From Blastomyces gilchristii SLH14081 (lineage: Eukaryota > Ascomycota > Eurotiomycetes > Onygenales > Ajellomycetaceae), in the NCBI RefSeq assembly GCF_000003855.2, contig NW_003101682.1:6676779-6740778 (forward strand): a stretch of 64,000 nucleotides of DNA, written 5' to 3'. Shown in pieces: positions 47,787 through 60,304 of this stretch. Both the position numbers and the translations under genes were made by a program. Under the pieces are notes generated by a model that worked only from the letters and a program-made list of their open reading frames with translations, was not told the DNA's origin and searched no databases. Every line of letters begins with the position of its first letter. Positions within the stretch are counted from its first letter, which is position 1.

Positions 47787-50700
47787 CAGGTAGAATGGTG
47801 AATGCTTGAAGACTGCATGCTGCTGAATTCATGTGATTAATAGCACCTGATCAAGATATTCATCTCATAATCTTGTAGACTTGTCTACTAGATATTTCAT
47901 CAGCATGTTACTCAAGATTTCATTCAAGTGTTTCACTTTTCTATTTGTCTATGAGTGATATGATATTGTTCTATGATGTCTTGTCTGTAACTGACTCATG
48001 AAATGTCTCACTACTTCTTCTATGAGATTCACACTGTTATCAGATAGAATCTCATGCAGTATTCCATAGTTAATATAGATCTCATTGTGTAGAAACTTCA
48101 TCACTATGTCTTCTATTATCTCTGAAACTGCTTTTATAACTGGCCAGTCAGTAGTGTAATCAATAGCAGTGATTATTCATCAATTTTCATTTGATGTTCA
48201 CAGTAATATATCTATGAGGTTTATTTCTCATTATTTAAATAGTTGTATTATACACTTTATCTGATGTTGTACTTTCTTATATTCTAATTCTTTCTTAGAT
48301 TCTTTCACAATCTGATAATTCAGACACTCATAAGTATATATCTGAATATTCTCAGTCATGCTTGATCAGTATACTCTTGATTTAAGTATACTCATGAGTT
48401 CAGAGCTTTCTAAGTAGCTGAATTTCTTATGTATATAAGTCATCAAGTCATGTCTAAATAAATATTCTAGATAGAGAGCTTTCACATATTCTAGATTACA
48501 GTAAAGTATAACATCATTTTTTAATTTTCTCAGCTTGAAGTTTAAAAGCATCTCTTCTACTACTTTCATAAGATACTTATTATCTGACATCTTATCATTC
48601 TTCAAGTGAGAGATTATTGTATTCACTCATTCTGATTTCTTATATCTTCTCAGTGCATTTAACACAAACTTTTCTTATATCTGATTCACAGAACTCTCAC
48701 TCATGAAATCAGATCTGTAACTAATTATATCAGATATCACAGTGTCTGATTTCTTTCAGTATTTGATATGAAGATTATACACTTGAAACTTCAAGATTCA
48801 ATGTGCTAAGTATTGAGAGGTTTCATTATCAATTATAGATAGACAAGACTTTCATGATCTGTAATCACTGTTGTTATATATCTGTTATTAATATACCTAT
48901 CTTATAACATCAGTGCATGCTTGATTACTAGCAATTTCTTTTCATACACTGAGTAATTGAGCTCAGCGCCTGATAGTTTTCTACTATTATATATCATCAG
49001 ATGCATCTTGTCATTCTTACTCATCTGTAGAAGAGCATCTTCAATAGCTCATTTAAATATATCTATCTCAATGTAGAAAGGTTTATTACAATCTGATTAA
49101 ATAAGCACTGAGAATGTTATTATATATTCTCTCAGTGTGAGAAAAGCCTCTTCACACACAGTATTTCAGATAATTGAATAAAACTTCTTCTTTCACAGAT
49201 TTGTATTCATTTCTCTTAAGAGATCTGAGAGTGATGTAGATATTCATGTAAAATTCTTGATGAATCTGCAGTAATATAAGATTAACTTAAGAAACTGTTA
49301 TATATAGTTAGACTGACCGTGTGACCGTGTCTGAGACCAGGACCAGATTTTTTGATAGTTCTATTACCAATTCGACTGATCCCATTACACGGTTTTAACA
49401 TTAGATAGTAGTCTTATACTGTCTCAGTGAAACTTACTGTCTACTCTTGTCACATTTTCCAAATGAGATCATGATTTCCACTTCTCAATTTAAATTATTT
49501 TTATTGCTTTAAATGACTTTAAATCTCATTTGAGCATTATCAAAAAGCATTACTTTTTAAAAAATTAAAAATAGTCTAAAAAAAACCTTAAAATGTCTAA
49601 AAATAGTAACTTTATACCAAGAATGGGACTAAATGGGACCAAATGGAATCACTTTCTCATTTTTTTCAAGTCATGATTCCATTTTAAGATCTGATATATA
49701 GTCACTTTACATGTTTTTTTGATAGCCAGTCCCAGCAGGATTCACGCCAAGAAATGTATGAGACCAGACCAAATGAAACCAAACGTGAAATTCATGGTCC
49801 CGGCGGCCAGTCTATATATAGTATACATTTCTCAGCTGCAGTTAATTCACTATAACATTCAATTTCTTCAGAATGAGATGTATACAGTCATCACTCACCA
49901 CATATTCTATGAACTTCAACTCTTTCATTTCAAACATATACTTTGTTAATTTAATATAGAGCTTATACTCTGTCAGAGTTGTAAGCACTTTATCAAGATA
50001 CTTCAGATATTTATCATATGAGTTTGAAAAGACTAGAATGTCATTGAGATATATAAGACATGAGATTTTATTCTGTTTATGAAGAATTGTATTCATCATT
50101 ATTTAAAAGATAATGAATACATTTATTAGACTGAATAACATTATCAGGAATTTAAACTTCTCTTATTACATATTAAACACAGTTCACAGAACTGACAGTT
50201 TATCTACACAGATCTGTCAGTATTTGAAGAGAAGATTGATCTTTAATAGATATCAGATGTTTTCAACTGTATTTAACTATTATTAAATCTATGACAGTGA
50301 ATATTCATTCTTAATTGTAAGCTTGTTAAGTGCTTAATAATTGATACATATCTGTCATTCCTCACTCATCTTTTTCATAAATAGAACTGGAAAGCCTCAC
50401 ATACTTGATAAGAGTTATATGAGATCACATTCTAGAAGGTCTGTGATCAGACACTTCTGTTCTTTGAGATGCATTTGTGATAGAGAGTATGTATTCTGAT
50501 TGACTGGTTTTGCATTCCTCATGTCAATCTCATATATAAATCCTTGTTCTGATGACAATTTCAGTGAAAGATCTGTTCAGAAGATCTTCTCATACTTCTT
50601 CAGAAGCTTCTTTATACACTTATTCTTCTGTATATTCTTTATCTTAATTTTCTCTGCTTTCAGATTCTGTATAACATACAAAATGCTTTCAGATGAGATC

Positions 50701-52900
50701 TTGTGAATTATTCTCTTTACTTATTAATGTATAAGCAGATTTAACTCTTCTATATCAGAGATGTGAAATATTCTTCTCATATCAGTTAGTAGAATTGTAT
50801 AAACTGTTTTCTTCTTATCAGTCAACTACATATGACATGTACATCATTGAATCTGTGAATTAAATCTTTGAAATCAATTGAGTCTAAGAATAAGATTATA
50901 TTTCATGTTCTGCAGCTCTCACACTTAAATATAGCAAGATCATTCTCTGAAGTGCAAGGGAACTCTTACTCTTACAGATGATATTAAATATTGATTATCA
51001 GATAATCTTATATATCAGAGATTCTTCACTTAACAGACCTCTTTCAGTCTTTGAATTATATAATTATCAATATATTGTATAGAAGCTTCTGTATCTATTA
51101 ACACTTTTACAGTCATCTCTCAATTCTTATTCAAGTGTCTCTTATACATTAACATTTCAGGTCTTAAGACATTGAGATGAGTATTTACTTCATTCTCATC
51201 TGTATCTCATTCAGAAGCCTGCTTTATCTTTGCATTTATAGAATTCAGAGAGTCATCTAATATGAGTATCTCTTTCACTTTGAAGACTTTTTATAAAATA
51301 TCAGTGAGTGTCTCTGAACTCACTGATTCTGTCAGTTTTTTAACTCTCTTACTTCTCTTAACTGTGTATACTATATATAATCTTTTACATCATGATTTTA
51401 GCATCTGCAGTTGAAGCAAGCTTGATGCTTGTAATATTAAGATTTTCACTCAGAGAATTTCTTTTTCAGAGAATTCAGTGCTTTAACAATGACATTCAGA
51501 TCTAGATTCATTACATCTAAGTGTGTGACTTATATTATAGAAGTCTGATTATCTGTTCTTCACTGAGATATACTCAATTGTAGTATTTTCTATTACAATT
51601 AACTCACTTATTTCTGTACTATGAGAATGTTATACACTTCTTTCACTGTGTCTGATTATAAGATTCAGCATTTTCATTTCATTCTCAACTCAGATGTAAG
51701 ATTATGAATGAAGATCTATAAACAGAAAGATGTTGAAAGCTCTTCATTCAATGTAAGATAGTGTAAACTGAAGTGTGTGAAGTATAATATAAGATTACTC
51801 ACTTATTTACACTCAGTGAAGTATTTGTAACACTTGTCTTATATATTCACTTTCTCAAAGTTATACAAGATTCATTTGAAAAACTTATTTTATATTTATA
51901 AGAATGAATATCACTCTGAGTCTGTGAGATTTATCTTTTTATCAGTTATTCATAATGACTTTGCTTTTCTGCATAGAAACACAGCAGATCTTAAGACTTG
52001 TTAAAATTCTGTTAACTATCTGTCTGTGAGTTTATATTCAATCTGATAATATAATTGCATCTGACTTAGTCAGCTGATTACAGCATTATTTTTTCAGTCA
52101 TTATTAAAGCTTGATAACTTCAGTAGATCTCTCAGCTTAATATATTTCATACTTGAATTCTCATCCTGCACAGCAGTCTCTGATGATGTGTACACTTCTG
52201 AAGAGATTGTGAATGATCATAATAAGATCTTCAGATTCAGTGTAGTTATCTGTCTGTGTAAACATTCAATCTTCTGCTGCAGGTCTAAGACCTGGGTTTT
52301 CTCTATTCTTATTGATAATGATAATTGCATCAGTGAAGCTCTTTCATAGTGAATACTTGATCTGCAGTGAATACTAATTGTTGTTTAGCTTTTATCTCAG
52401 TCTGCCACTGCATACACAAGGTCTTGATCTTATTTAGAATTCTTGTATGTGTACAGAGCTTTAATTCCAGTTCAGTGATTTCAGCTTCTTTTCTTACTGC
52501 TTTAAGTAAACTCTCTGAGAGATTCTGCATATCTTTCAGTTCAGATAGTAGAGAAGGGTGTTATTTGTATTGACTAGAAGAGATATTCATTTCAGTGATT
52601 TTTCATTGATTGTACAATGTCTATTATTATATTGCTATATTGTTATATGATTTCTGTTATCATTATATAACTTCAGTAATAATCACCTTTCTCTTTTTAT
52701 TCTTCTTTTGAGTAGAAAGCAGACTTCTTTGAATCTGGTTCATCACTTTCATTCTCTTTCTTACATCATATCTGTTCACATCTCGTACATGGCATTCATC
52801 TGAGTATGAAGTTTTCCCTTAACAAGCAAAGCAGCATTAATCAGATGCTCTTTCACTCACTGCTCTTTGTATACTATCTTTTGAGACATTCTAGAATCAC
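47787..52900 (-). pseudogene. Inner G2 gag-pol pseudogene
   Basis: Reading leftward: a gag-like coiled segment is at 52330-52530. A zinc knuckle CFNCRC.NHDVKDYI at about 51400-51440 has its last Cys changed to Tyr. The protease near 51083-51110 has a LIDTEAS active site, with Asp retained. The RT has CINYQALNKLI-type motifs and the box YLND (50040-50051) in the open stretch 49842-50099. A D element interrupts the RT end at 49309-49814. The region 48366-48626 matches the integrase zinc-binding side, and the core continues to about 47900. Many stops. Confidence 0.78.
49309..49814 (+). mobile_element. hAT-like non-autonomous element D (506 bp), least mutated copy
   Basis: The ends are TAGACTGACCG and CGGCCAGTCTA, an imperfect terminal inverted repeat of about 11 bp. 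It is flanked by perfect 8-bp target duplications TATATAGT (49301-49308 and 49815-49822), diagnostic of the hAT class. No coding capacity. It retains several CpG, GG and CC dinucleotides, so it is younger than its host G2 element, which is heavily mutated. Confidence 0.9.
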
Positions 52901-52994
52901 ACTGACATGATAACTACAAATCACTTCATAGATGGAATTATTATATTCTGGAGAAGTCTGCACTTCTCACTGGTTTTTTAGATATGCTATCAGA

Positions 52995-53161
52995 TGTGAT
53001 TCAAAGGTTGCTTTAGTCAGTGTATGATTACAGGCGTACGCCGGCTTCTTATATATTGTACACTAAATTAATTAGTGGCCGCCATAGCCCCTTTACATTC
53101 GTAAGCAAGTTCGGAAGCGGCCGCGTTATTATCCGACGGTCGTACGCTCTTCCGAACCACA
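52995..53161 (-). repeat. G2 5' LTR of the inner element (167 bp)
   Basis: Plus strand TGTGATTCAAAGG...CCGAACCACA. The half toward 53161 keeps many CpGs (for example GCGGCCGCG and CCGACGGTCG). Two bases inside on the minus strand is TGATAGCATATC, a plausible mutated initiator-methionine-type primer-binding site. Confidence 0.85.
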
Positions 53162-53165
53162 ATAG

Positions 53166-53615
53166 AGGAATTGAAGACATTCACAGCATTATTATAAGAG
53201 CAGCTTGCAGCTCTTAAATCTCTTACAGATCTCAAGTTTTGAGATTTTCTTTGTTTTTAATATTTTTCAGATGATGTGATGTTGAAAATAGATTAAATAT
53301 ATGATATATGAAAATAAATAAAATGTATATAATAATATTTATCTTTTACAGTTAATTCTTACAGTTAGTGATCAATTCATTATCTCTTCTCTTTTCTTAC
53401 ACTTTTTCTTTATCTGCTAGTCACTACTCTTACATGATCTCTATATAATACAGTATTTAATAACTAGATTCAGCAGCTTTCATCTTTTGTGATTCTGTCT
53501 TATACATTATACTGTCTCTCTTCATCTACTCAGACTACTACAGTGAACAGCTTATTAAAACTAATCTCACTCAATCTCTGAGTGTTCTCAGAGATTAAGA
53601 TAACTTAGTCTCACA
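53166..53615 (-). mobile_element. Outer G2, continued (region downstream of pol)
   Basis: It resumes the outer G2 interrupted at 42262. It matches 46433-46900. It ends at the D' insertion; GTCTCACA at 53608-53615 is the left target duplication. Confidence 0.78.
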
Positions 53616-53757
53616 TAGACTGATCATCAAAATCATGAATTTCATGTTTGATCTCATTTAATCTGATCTCATATATTTCTTGGCGTGGATTCTGCTGGGA
53701 CTAGGCGTTAAAAAAACATGCAAAGTGATTATATATCAGATCTTAAAATAAAACCAT
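53616..53757 (-). mobile_element. hAT-like element D', left part (split by the plus-strand G2)
   Basis: The first 142 bases of a D copy. The remaining 362 bases are at 62603-62964. The whole is flanked by perfect GTCTCACA at 53608-53615 and 62965-62972, proving the two parts were one insertion. Confidence 0.88.
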
Positions 53758-53942
53758 TGTGATTCAGAAGAATGTATGACTGCTGAATAATAACACAGCT
53801 GCTTCTGAACATGCTTACACTTCTGAACATGCTTATGAATGTAAAGAGGCCATAGCAGTCACTAATTAATTTAGTATAATATATATAAGAAGCTAGTGTA
53901 CACCTGTAATTGTACACTGACTTAAGCAATCTTTGAATCACA
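53758..53942 (+). repeat. G2 5' LTR (185 bp) of the plus-strand copy
   Basis: TGTGATTCAGAAG...TTGAATCACA, TG...CA ends. Followed after two bases by TGATAGCATGTC (53945-53956), the putative primer-binding site. Confidence 0.85.
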
Positions 53943-53944
53943 TC

Positions 53945-53956
53945 TGATAGCATGTC
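53945..53956 (+). promoter_or_regulatory. Putative primer-binding site (initiator-Met-type, mutated)
   Basis: TGATAGCATGTC begins two bases after the 5' LTR, and the same string in reverse follows the LTRs at 37119 and 52995. If G-to-A changes are reversed the start becomes TGGTAGCG, the beginning of the complement of eukaryotic initiator tRNA-Met 3' ends used by many LTR elements. The reversal is an inference. Confidence 0.45.
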
Positions 53957-53999
53957 TAAAAATCAGTGAGAAGTGCAGACTTCTTCAGAGTATGATAAT

Positions 54000-55850
54000 T
54001 TCATTTACAAAGTAATTCATAGTTATCATATCAGTGTGATTCTAAAATATTTCAAAAGATAGTGTACAAAGAAGCAGTGAGTAGAAGAGTATTCAATTGA
54101 TACTGCTCTGCTTATTGAGAAAAAACTTCACACTCAGATGAATGCTATGTATGCAAATAGATAAGATATGAGAAAGAGAATGTGAGTAGTGAATCAGATT
54201 CAAAGAAAACTGCTCTCTACTCAGAAAGATAAAAGAGAGATGATCATCACTGAAGTTATACAATGATAATAGAAAACAGAAATCAGAAATCATGTAATAA
54301 TATAATCATATAATAATATAATAATATAATAATATAACAGAAGACATTATATAATCAATAAGAAATCACTGAAATGAATATCTTCTCTAGTTAATACAAA
54401 TACTCTTCTCTGCTATCTGAACTGAAAGATATGCAGAATCTCTCAGAGAGTTTATTTAAAGCAGTAAGAAAAGCAGCTGAGACTGCTGAACTGAAAGCAA
54501 AACTCTGTATATGTACAACAATTCTAAATGAGATCAAGGCCTTGTATACACAGTGAGAGGCTGAGACAGAAGCTAAGCAATAATTGATATTTATCACAGA
54601 TTAAGCATTCACTATGAAGAACTTTGCTGATGCAATCATCATCATTAATAAGAATAGAGAAAACCAGGTCATAGACCTGTAATAGAAGATTAAATGTTTA
54701 TACAGACAGATAATCACACTAAATCTGAAGATCTTATCACAATTATTTATAACTTTCTCAGAAGTATACACATCATCTGAGACTGCTGCATATAATAAGA
54801 ATTCAAACTTGAGATATACTAAGCTGAGAGATCTACTGAAGTCATTAAGCTTTAATAGCAACTGAAAAAATAATGCTGTAATTAGCTGACTAAGTCAGAT
54901 ACAATTATATTATCAAATTGAATATGAACTCACAGATAGACAGTTAACAGAATTTCAATAAGTCTTAAGATCTGTTACATTTCTATATGAAAAAGCAAAG
55001 TCATTATAAATAACTGATGAAAAGATGAATCTCACAGATTGAAAGTGATACTCATTTTCACGAGTATAGAATGAGTTTTTCAAATGAATCTTGCACAACT
55101 TTAAGAAAGTGAATATATAAGCTAAGTATTATAAATACTTCACTGAGTGTAGATAAGTAAGTGATCTTATATTATACTTCACACACTTCAGCTTATACTA
55201 TTTTATATTGAATGAAGAGCTTTTAACATCTTTCTGTTTATAGATCTTTATTCATAATCTTATATCTGAGTTAAGAGTGAAATAAAAATGCTTAATCTTA
55301 TAATCAGATATAATGAAAGAAGTATACAACATTCTCATTATACAGAAATAAGTAAGTTAATTATAATAGAAAATACTGTAATTGAGTATATCTCAATAGA
55401 GAACAAATAATCAGACTTCTATAATACAAGTCATACATCTGAACACAATAAATCTAGATCTGAATGCTATCACTAAAGCACTGAATTCTCTGAAAAAGGA
55501 ATTCTCTGAGTGAAAATCTTGATATCACAAGCATCAAGCTTGCTTCAACTGCAGATGCTAAAATCATGATGTAAAAGATTATATATAGTATACACAGTTA
55601 AGAAAAGTAAGAGAGTCAAAAAACTGACAGAATCAGTGAGCTCAGAGATACTCACTGATATTCTATGAAAAGTCTTCAAAGTGAAAGACATACTCATGTT
55701 AGATGACTCTCTGAATTCTGTAAATGCAAAGAGAAAGCAGGCTTCTGAATGAGATACAGATGAGAATGAAGAAGCAGACACTCATATCAATATCTTAAGA
55801 CTCAAAATGTTAATGTATAGAGAGCACTTGAATAAGAATTAAGAGATGAC
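54000..55850 (+). pseudogene. G2 gag pseudogene (plus-strand copy)
   Basis: A degenerate gag-like reading with charged, helix-rich stretches. The best landmark is a retroviral-type zinc knuckle at 55541-55582: C-x2-C-x4-H-x4 with the last Cys codon changed to TAT (Tyr) and an internal TAA. The inner G2 carries the same knuckle with the same change. The opposite-strand frames in this stretch are shadows. Confidence 0.65.
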
Positions 55851-58800
55851 TGTAAAAGTGTTAGTGATTACAGAAGCTTCTATATAATATATTAATAATT
55901 ATATAATCTGAAGACTAAAAGAGATCTGTCAAATGAAGAATTCTCAATATATAAGATTGTCTGATAACTGATATTTAGTATCATGTGCAAGAGTAAGAGT
56001 TCTCTTATACTTCAGAGAATAATCTTGCTATATCTGAGTATGAGAGCTGCGGAACATGAGATGCACCCTTATTCTCAGACTTAATTAATTCAAAGATTCA
56101 ATTCACAGATTCAATGATGTACATATTATATACAGTTAATTAATAGAAAGAAAATGATTCATACAATTCTATCAACTGATATGAGAAGAATATTTCACAT
56201 CTCTGATATAGAAGAGTTAAATCTGCTTACATATTAACAAGTAAAGAGAACAATTCACAAGACCTCATTTAAAAGCATTCTGTATATCATACAGAATCTG
56301 AAAGTGAAGAAAACCAAGATAAAGAATATACAGAAGGACAAGCATATGAAGAAACTTCTGAAAAAGTATAAGAAGATCTTTTGAACAGATCTTTTATCAG
56401 AATTGTCACTGAAATGAGAATTCATACATGAGATTGACACAGGGAATATGAAACCAGTCAATCAGAATGCATACTCTCTGTCACAAACATATCTCAAAGA
56501 ACAGAAGTGTCAAATCACAGACCTTCTAGAATATGGTCTCATATAACTCTCATTAAGCATGTGAGACTTCTCAGTTCTATTTATGAATAAGACAGGTGAG
56601 AAGTGACAGATATGTATTAATTATCAAGCACTTAATAAGCTTATAATCAAGAATGAATATTCACTGTCACAGATTCAATAACAGTTAAATACAGTTGAAA
56701 ATACTTAATATCTATTGAAGATTGATCTTCTCTCAGAATACTGACAGATCTGTGTAGATAAATAGTCAGTACTGTGAACAGCATTTAATATATAATGAGA
56801 GAAGTTCAAATTCCTGATAATACTATTCAGTCTGATAAATGCATCTGCTATCTTTCAAACAATGATGAATATAATTCTTTATAAACAGAATGAAATCTCA
56901 TATCTCATATATCTGAATAATATCTTAGTTTTCTCAAACTTATATAATAAATATCTAAAGCATCTTAATGAAGTGCTTACAACTCTGACAGAGTATAAGC
57001 TCTATAATAAATCAATCAAGTGTGTGTTTGAAATGAAAGAGTTGAAGTTCATGAAACATGTAATAAGTGATAACTGTATACACCTCATCTCAGAGAAATT
57101 GAATATCATAGTAAATTAGTCATGACTGAGAAATATATATTATATACAACAGTTTCTTGAGTTAATTTCATATTACTGCAGATTTATCAAAGATTTTATA
57201 TAAATAGCTGTATCACTCTCAGATCTCTTAAGAGAAATGAATGTTAATCTGTAGAAGAAGAAGTTTCACTCAATTATCTGAAATATCACATGTGAAGAGG
57301 TCTTTCTCACACTGAGAGAATATGTGATAACATTCTCAGTACTTATTTAATCAGATTATAATAAATCTTTCTACATTAAGACAGATGCATTTGAATGAGC
57401 TATCAGAGACACTCTTCTGCAGATAAGTAAGAACAGTAAGTCATATCTAATAACATATAATAATAGAAAACTATCAGACACTGAGCTCAATTATTCAGTA
57501 TATGAAAAGAAATTGCTAGTGATTAAGCACACACTGACATTATGAGATAGATATATTAATAACAGATATATAATAACAGTGATCATGGATTATAAAAGTC
57601 TCATCTATCTACAATCAATGATAAAACCTTTCAAATGCTTAGTATATTGAATCTCAGAGTTTCAAGTGTATAATCTTCATATCAAATACTGAAAGAAATT
57701 GAATACTGTGATATCTGATACAATCAGTTGCAGATCTGATTTTATGAGTGAGAATTCTGTGAATCAGATATAAGAGAAGTTTATATTAAATATACTGAGA
57801 AAATGCAAGAAATCAGAATAAGTGAATACAAGAATCTCTCACTTGAGAAACAGTAAGATATCAGATAACAAGTGTCTTATAAAAGTAGTAGAAGAGATGC
57901 TTTTAAACTTTAAGCTGAGAAAATTAAAAAATGATGTTATACTTTACTGTAATCTAGAATATGCAGAAGCTCTCTATCTAGAACATTTATTTAGACATGA
58001 CTTGATAGCTTAAATGCACAAGGAATTCAGTCACTTAGAAAGCTCTGAACTCATGAGTGTACTTAAATCAGAAGTGTACTGATCAAGCATGACTGAGAAC
58101 ATTCAGATATACACTCACAAGTATCTGAATTATCAGGTTATGAAGAGATCTAAGAGAGGATTAGAACATGAGAGAGTATAATATCAGATAAAATGTATGA
58201 TATAACTGTTTAAATAATGAGAAGTGAATCTCATAGATATACTACTGCAAATGTCAAATAAAAATTATTGAGTAATTACTGCTATTGACTATGCTACTGA
58301 CTGGTCAGTCATGAAAGCAGTTTCAGAGATAATAGAGAAGATAGTGATGAAGTTTCTATACAATAAGATCTATATCAACTATGAAATATCATACAAGATT
58401 CTAACTGATAACAGTGTGAATCTTATAGAAGAAGTGATGAGACATTTCATAAGTCAGTTACAGATAAGACATTGTAGAACAACATTATATTATTCACAGA
58501 TGAATGAGAAGATGAAATACTTGAATAAAATTCTGAGCAACATACTGATAAAATATCTAGTAAGTAAGTCTATAAGATTATGAGATGAATATCTCAGTCA
58601 GATACTATTAGTCACATGAATTCAGTAGTATGCAGTCTTCAAGCATTCATCATTCTACCTGTTGTATGAATTGCATCTGCTCATCTCAGAGAATGCTTTG
58701 AAAAAGATGAGAAAGAGAACAGTAGTTACAGACACAGCAGTTACAGATACAGTAGAAATAATAGTTGCAGATACAACAGTTATAGATACAGCAGTTGTGA

Positions 58801-59110
58801 ACACAGAATCAAGATTAAAAGAGATCAGTCACACATGTGTAAAAGCTAATAAGTTACTTCTGAACTGAGCAATTCAATTGAAAAGAATACATGACTCACT
58901 AGTTAAGAAATCAAGTCTCAAGATAAGAACATGAGCTCTCATATATAATGAGAGTTCTGAGAAGTTTCAATCTAGGTGATTTGAGCTATATAAAATACTC
59001 AAATCACATTCTCTGGAAATATATGTATTGAAAGAATCAGAGAAACAGATCTTGTATAACTTAATAAATGATTCATATCTTATAAAGATAAAGATACAAG
59101 ATCTGAGTGA
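55851..59110 (+). pseudogene. G2 pol pseudogene: protease, RT, RNase H, integrase
   Basis: The protease region is at about 55860-56090; its active-site Asp is not readable here, while the inner copy keeps it. The RT at about 56460-57120 has ICINYQALNKLIIKNEYSLS, the box YLNN (56910-56921) and an open tail of 85 codons. RNase H lies at about 57180-57720. The integrase core at 58260-58590 shows ITAIDYATDWSV and ILTDNSVNLIEEVMRHFISQ. In NEKMKYLNKIL the expected catalytic Glu is Lys, a G-to-A change. A terminal domain follows the minisatellite, with FELYKILKSHSLEIYVLKES and LYNLINDSYLIKI (about 58980-59095). Confidence 0.82.
58690..58800 (+). repeat. Degenerate in-frame minisatellite in G2 pol (plus-strand copy)
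   Basis: Counterpart of the GC-rich repeat at 47590-47735, but shorter and almost free of CpG (peptide VTDTAVTDTVEIIVADTTVI). Shows length variation and mutation of the same coding repeat between two element copies. Confidence 0.65.
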
Positions 59111-59241
59111 ATTATAATCATCTACAGCACTATTGTCAGTATTGAAAAAGAAGAGACTTATAATTGAAAAGTCTTACAAAGTAAGAGAAATCATAGACAC
59201 TTATGAATCAGATAATCTCACTTATTTCAATCTTTTCACAA

Positions 59242-59433
59242 TTATAAGAAAAGAATGAGAAGAAATAAAGAAATCAGATAAATATCATACTTTAATAAGT
59301 GATAAGACTGTAGCTGATTGTATAATAATACATCATAGATAGTAGACATAATATGGCAAAGAGCAGTCTCAGAGTGACAGACTTGTATATGAGTTAGATT
59401 ACAGAAGAAAAAGAAATTCAGAGTTAAATTCAA
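59242..59433 (-). CDS. Antisense open frame 'd', plus-strand G2 (63 aa)
   Basis: Partner of 46961-47152 with the same length, start (MN-TLN) and end (LLILFL). Hydrophobic, Tyr/Leu-rich. Probably a shadow of a degenerate sense frame but open in both copies. Confidence 0.2.
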   Translation of the reverse strand: MNLTLNFFFFCNLTHIQVCHSETALCHIMSTIYDVLLYNQLQSYHLLKYDIYLISLFLLILFL

Positions 59434-60304
59434 CTATTTATATCAGTTCAATTATGAAGATAACAGAGAATGAAGCATCTGACACATCTGTAAACATGTG
59501 AGATTTAAGTTATCTTAATCTCTGAGAATGCTCAGAGATTGAGTGAGGTTAGTTTCAATGAGCTGTTCACTGTAGTGATCTGAGTGAGTGAAGAGAAACA
59601 GTATAATACATAAGACAGAATCATAATAGATGAAAGCTGCTGAATCTAGTCACTGAACACTGTATTATATAGAGATTATATAAGAGTAGTGACTAGCAAA
59701 TAAAGAAAAAGTGTAAGAAAGAGAAGAAATAATGAATTAATTATCAACTGAAAGAGTCAGCTGTAAAAGACAAATATTATCATATATATCTTATTCATTT
59801 TCATATGTTATATATTTAATCTATTTTCAACACCATATCATCTGAAAAACATCAAAAACAAAGAAAATCTCAAAACTCAAGATTTGTAAGAAATTCAAGA
59901 GCTGTAATCTGCTCTTACAACAATGCTGTTCATGTCTTCAATTTCTCTACTGCTCTATATACAACATTAATATCATTTATTGCAAGATTGACTGATATAT
60001 CAATGCAGAAATGTGTACATGTGTGTGTAGAAAAATTGAAGAAGAGTACAGAACTCACAGAATCAGAAGTCATAGCAGAGAGAGCAGAGATAAAAGAAAC
60101 TGAAGAAGAAGATACAGAATTAGATTAATAACAGTAGAAGTCATCTGAGACTGAACACTTACAATCTGATATGTACACAATCTTTCTCACAGAGAAGAGA
60201 GAGAAAGTACTGAGAGAAGCTTGAGAGTGAAAGAGAATAATCTCAGTAGTATTATCATCTTTAATTAAAATAATCTCTGACACTGAAGTAACTAAGAATC
60301 ATTG

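Larger units (their letters stand above)
42263..53161 (-). mobile_element. Inner G2 Ty3/Gypsy element, minus strand, inserted in an older G2
   Basis: Two 167-bp LTRs (42263-42429 and 52995-53161) and a 4-bp target duplication ATAG (42259-42262 and 53162-53165) define it. Read on the minus strand: LTR, primer-binding-like TGATAGCATATC, gag with zinc knuckle, protease, RT, integrase, a coding minisatellite, a terminal domain, a 3' extension, polypurine tract (GGTGAGAGAGGA) and LTR. The apparent length of 10.9 kb is inflated by a 1.66-kb duplication, an N gap and a 506-bp D insertion. Confidence 0.88.

Noticed and set aside
47542..47832. Ala/Val-, Cys-, Leu/Pro- and Gln-rich frames in all six frames
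   Set aside because: By-products of the GC-rich minisatellite; only the minus-strand frame continuous with the Gypsy pol flanks (47526-47786) is meaningful.
52995..53161. The 167-bp repeat as a MITE with inverted ends TGTGATTC/GAATCACA
   Set aside because: It occurs in pairs around gag-pol with a 4-bp duplication, a putative primer-binding site and a purine tract, so it is an LTR; the inverted appearance of its ends is the usual short LTR terminal repeat.
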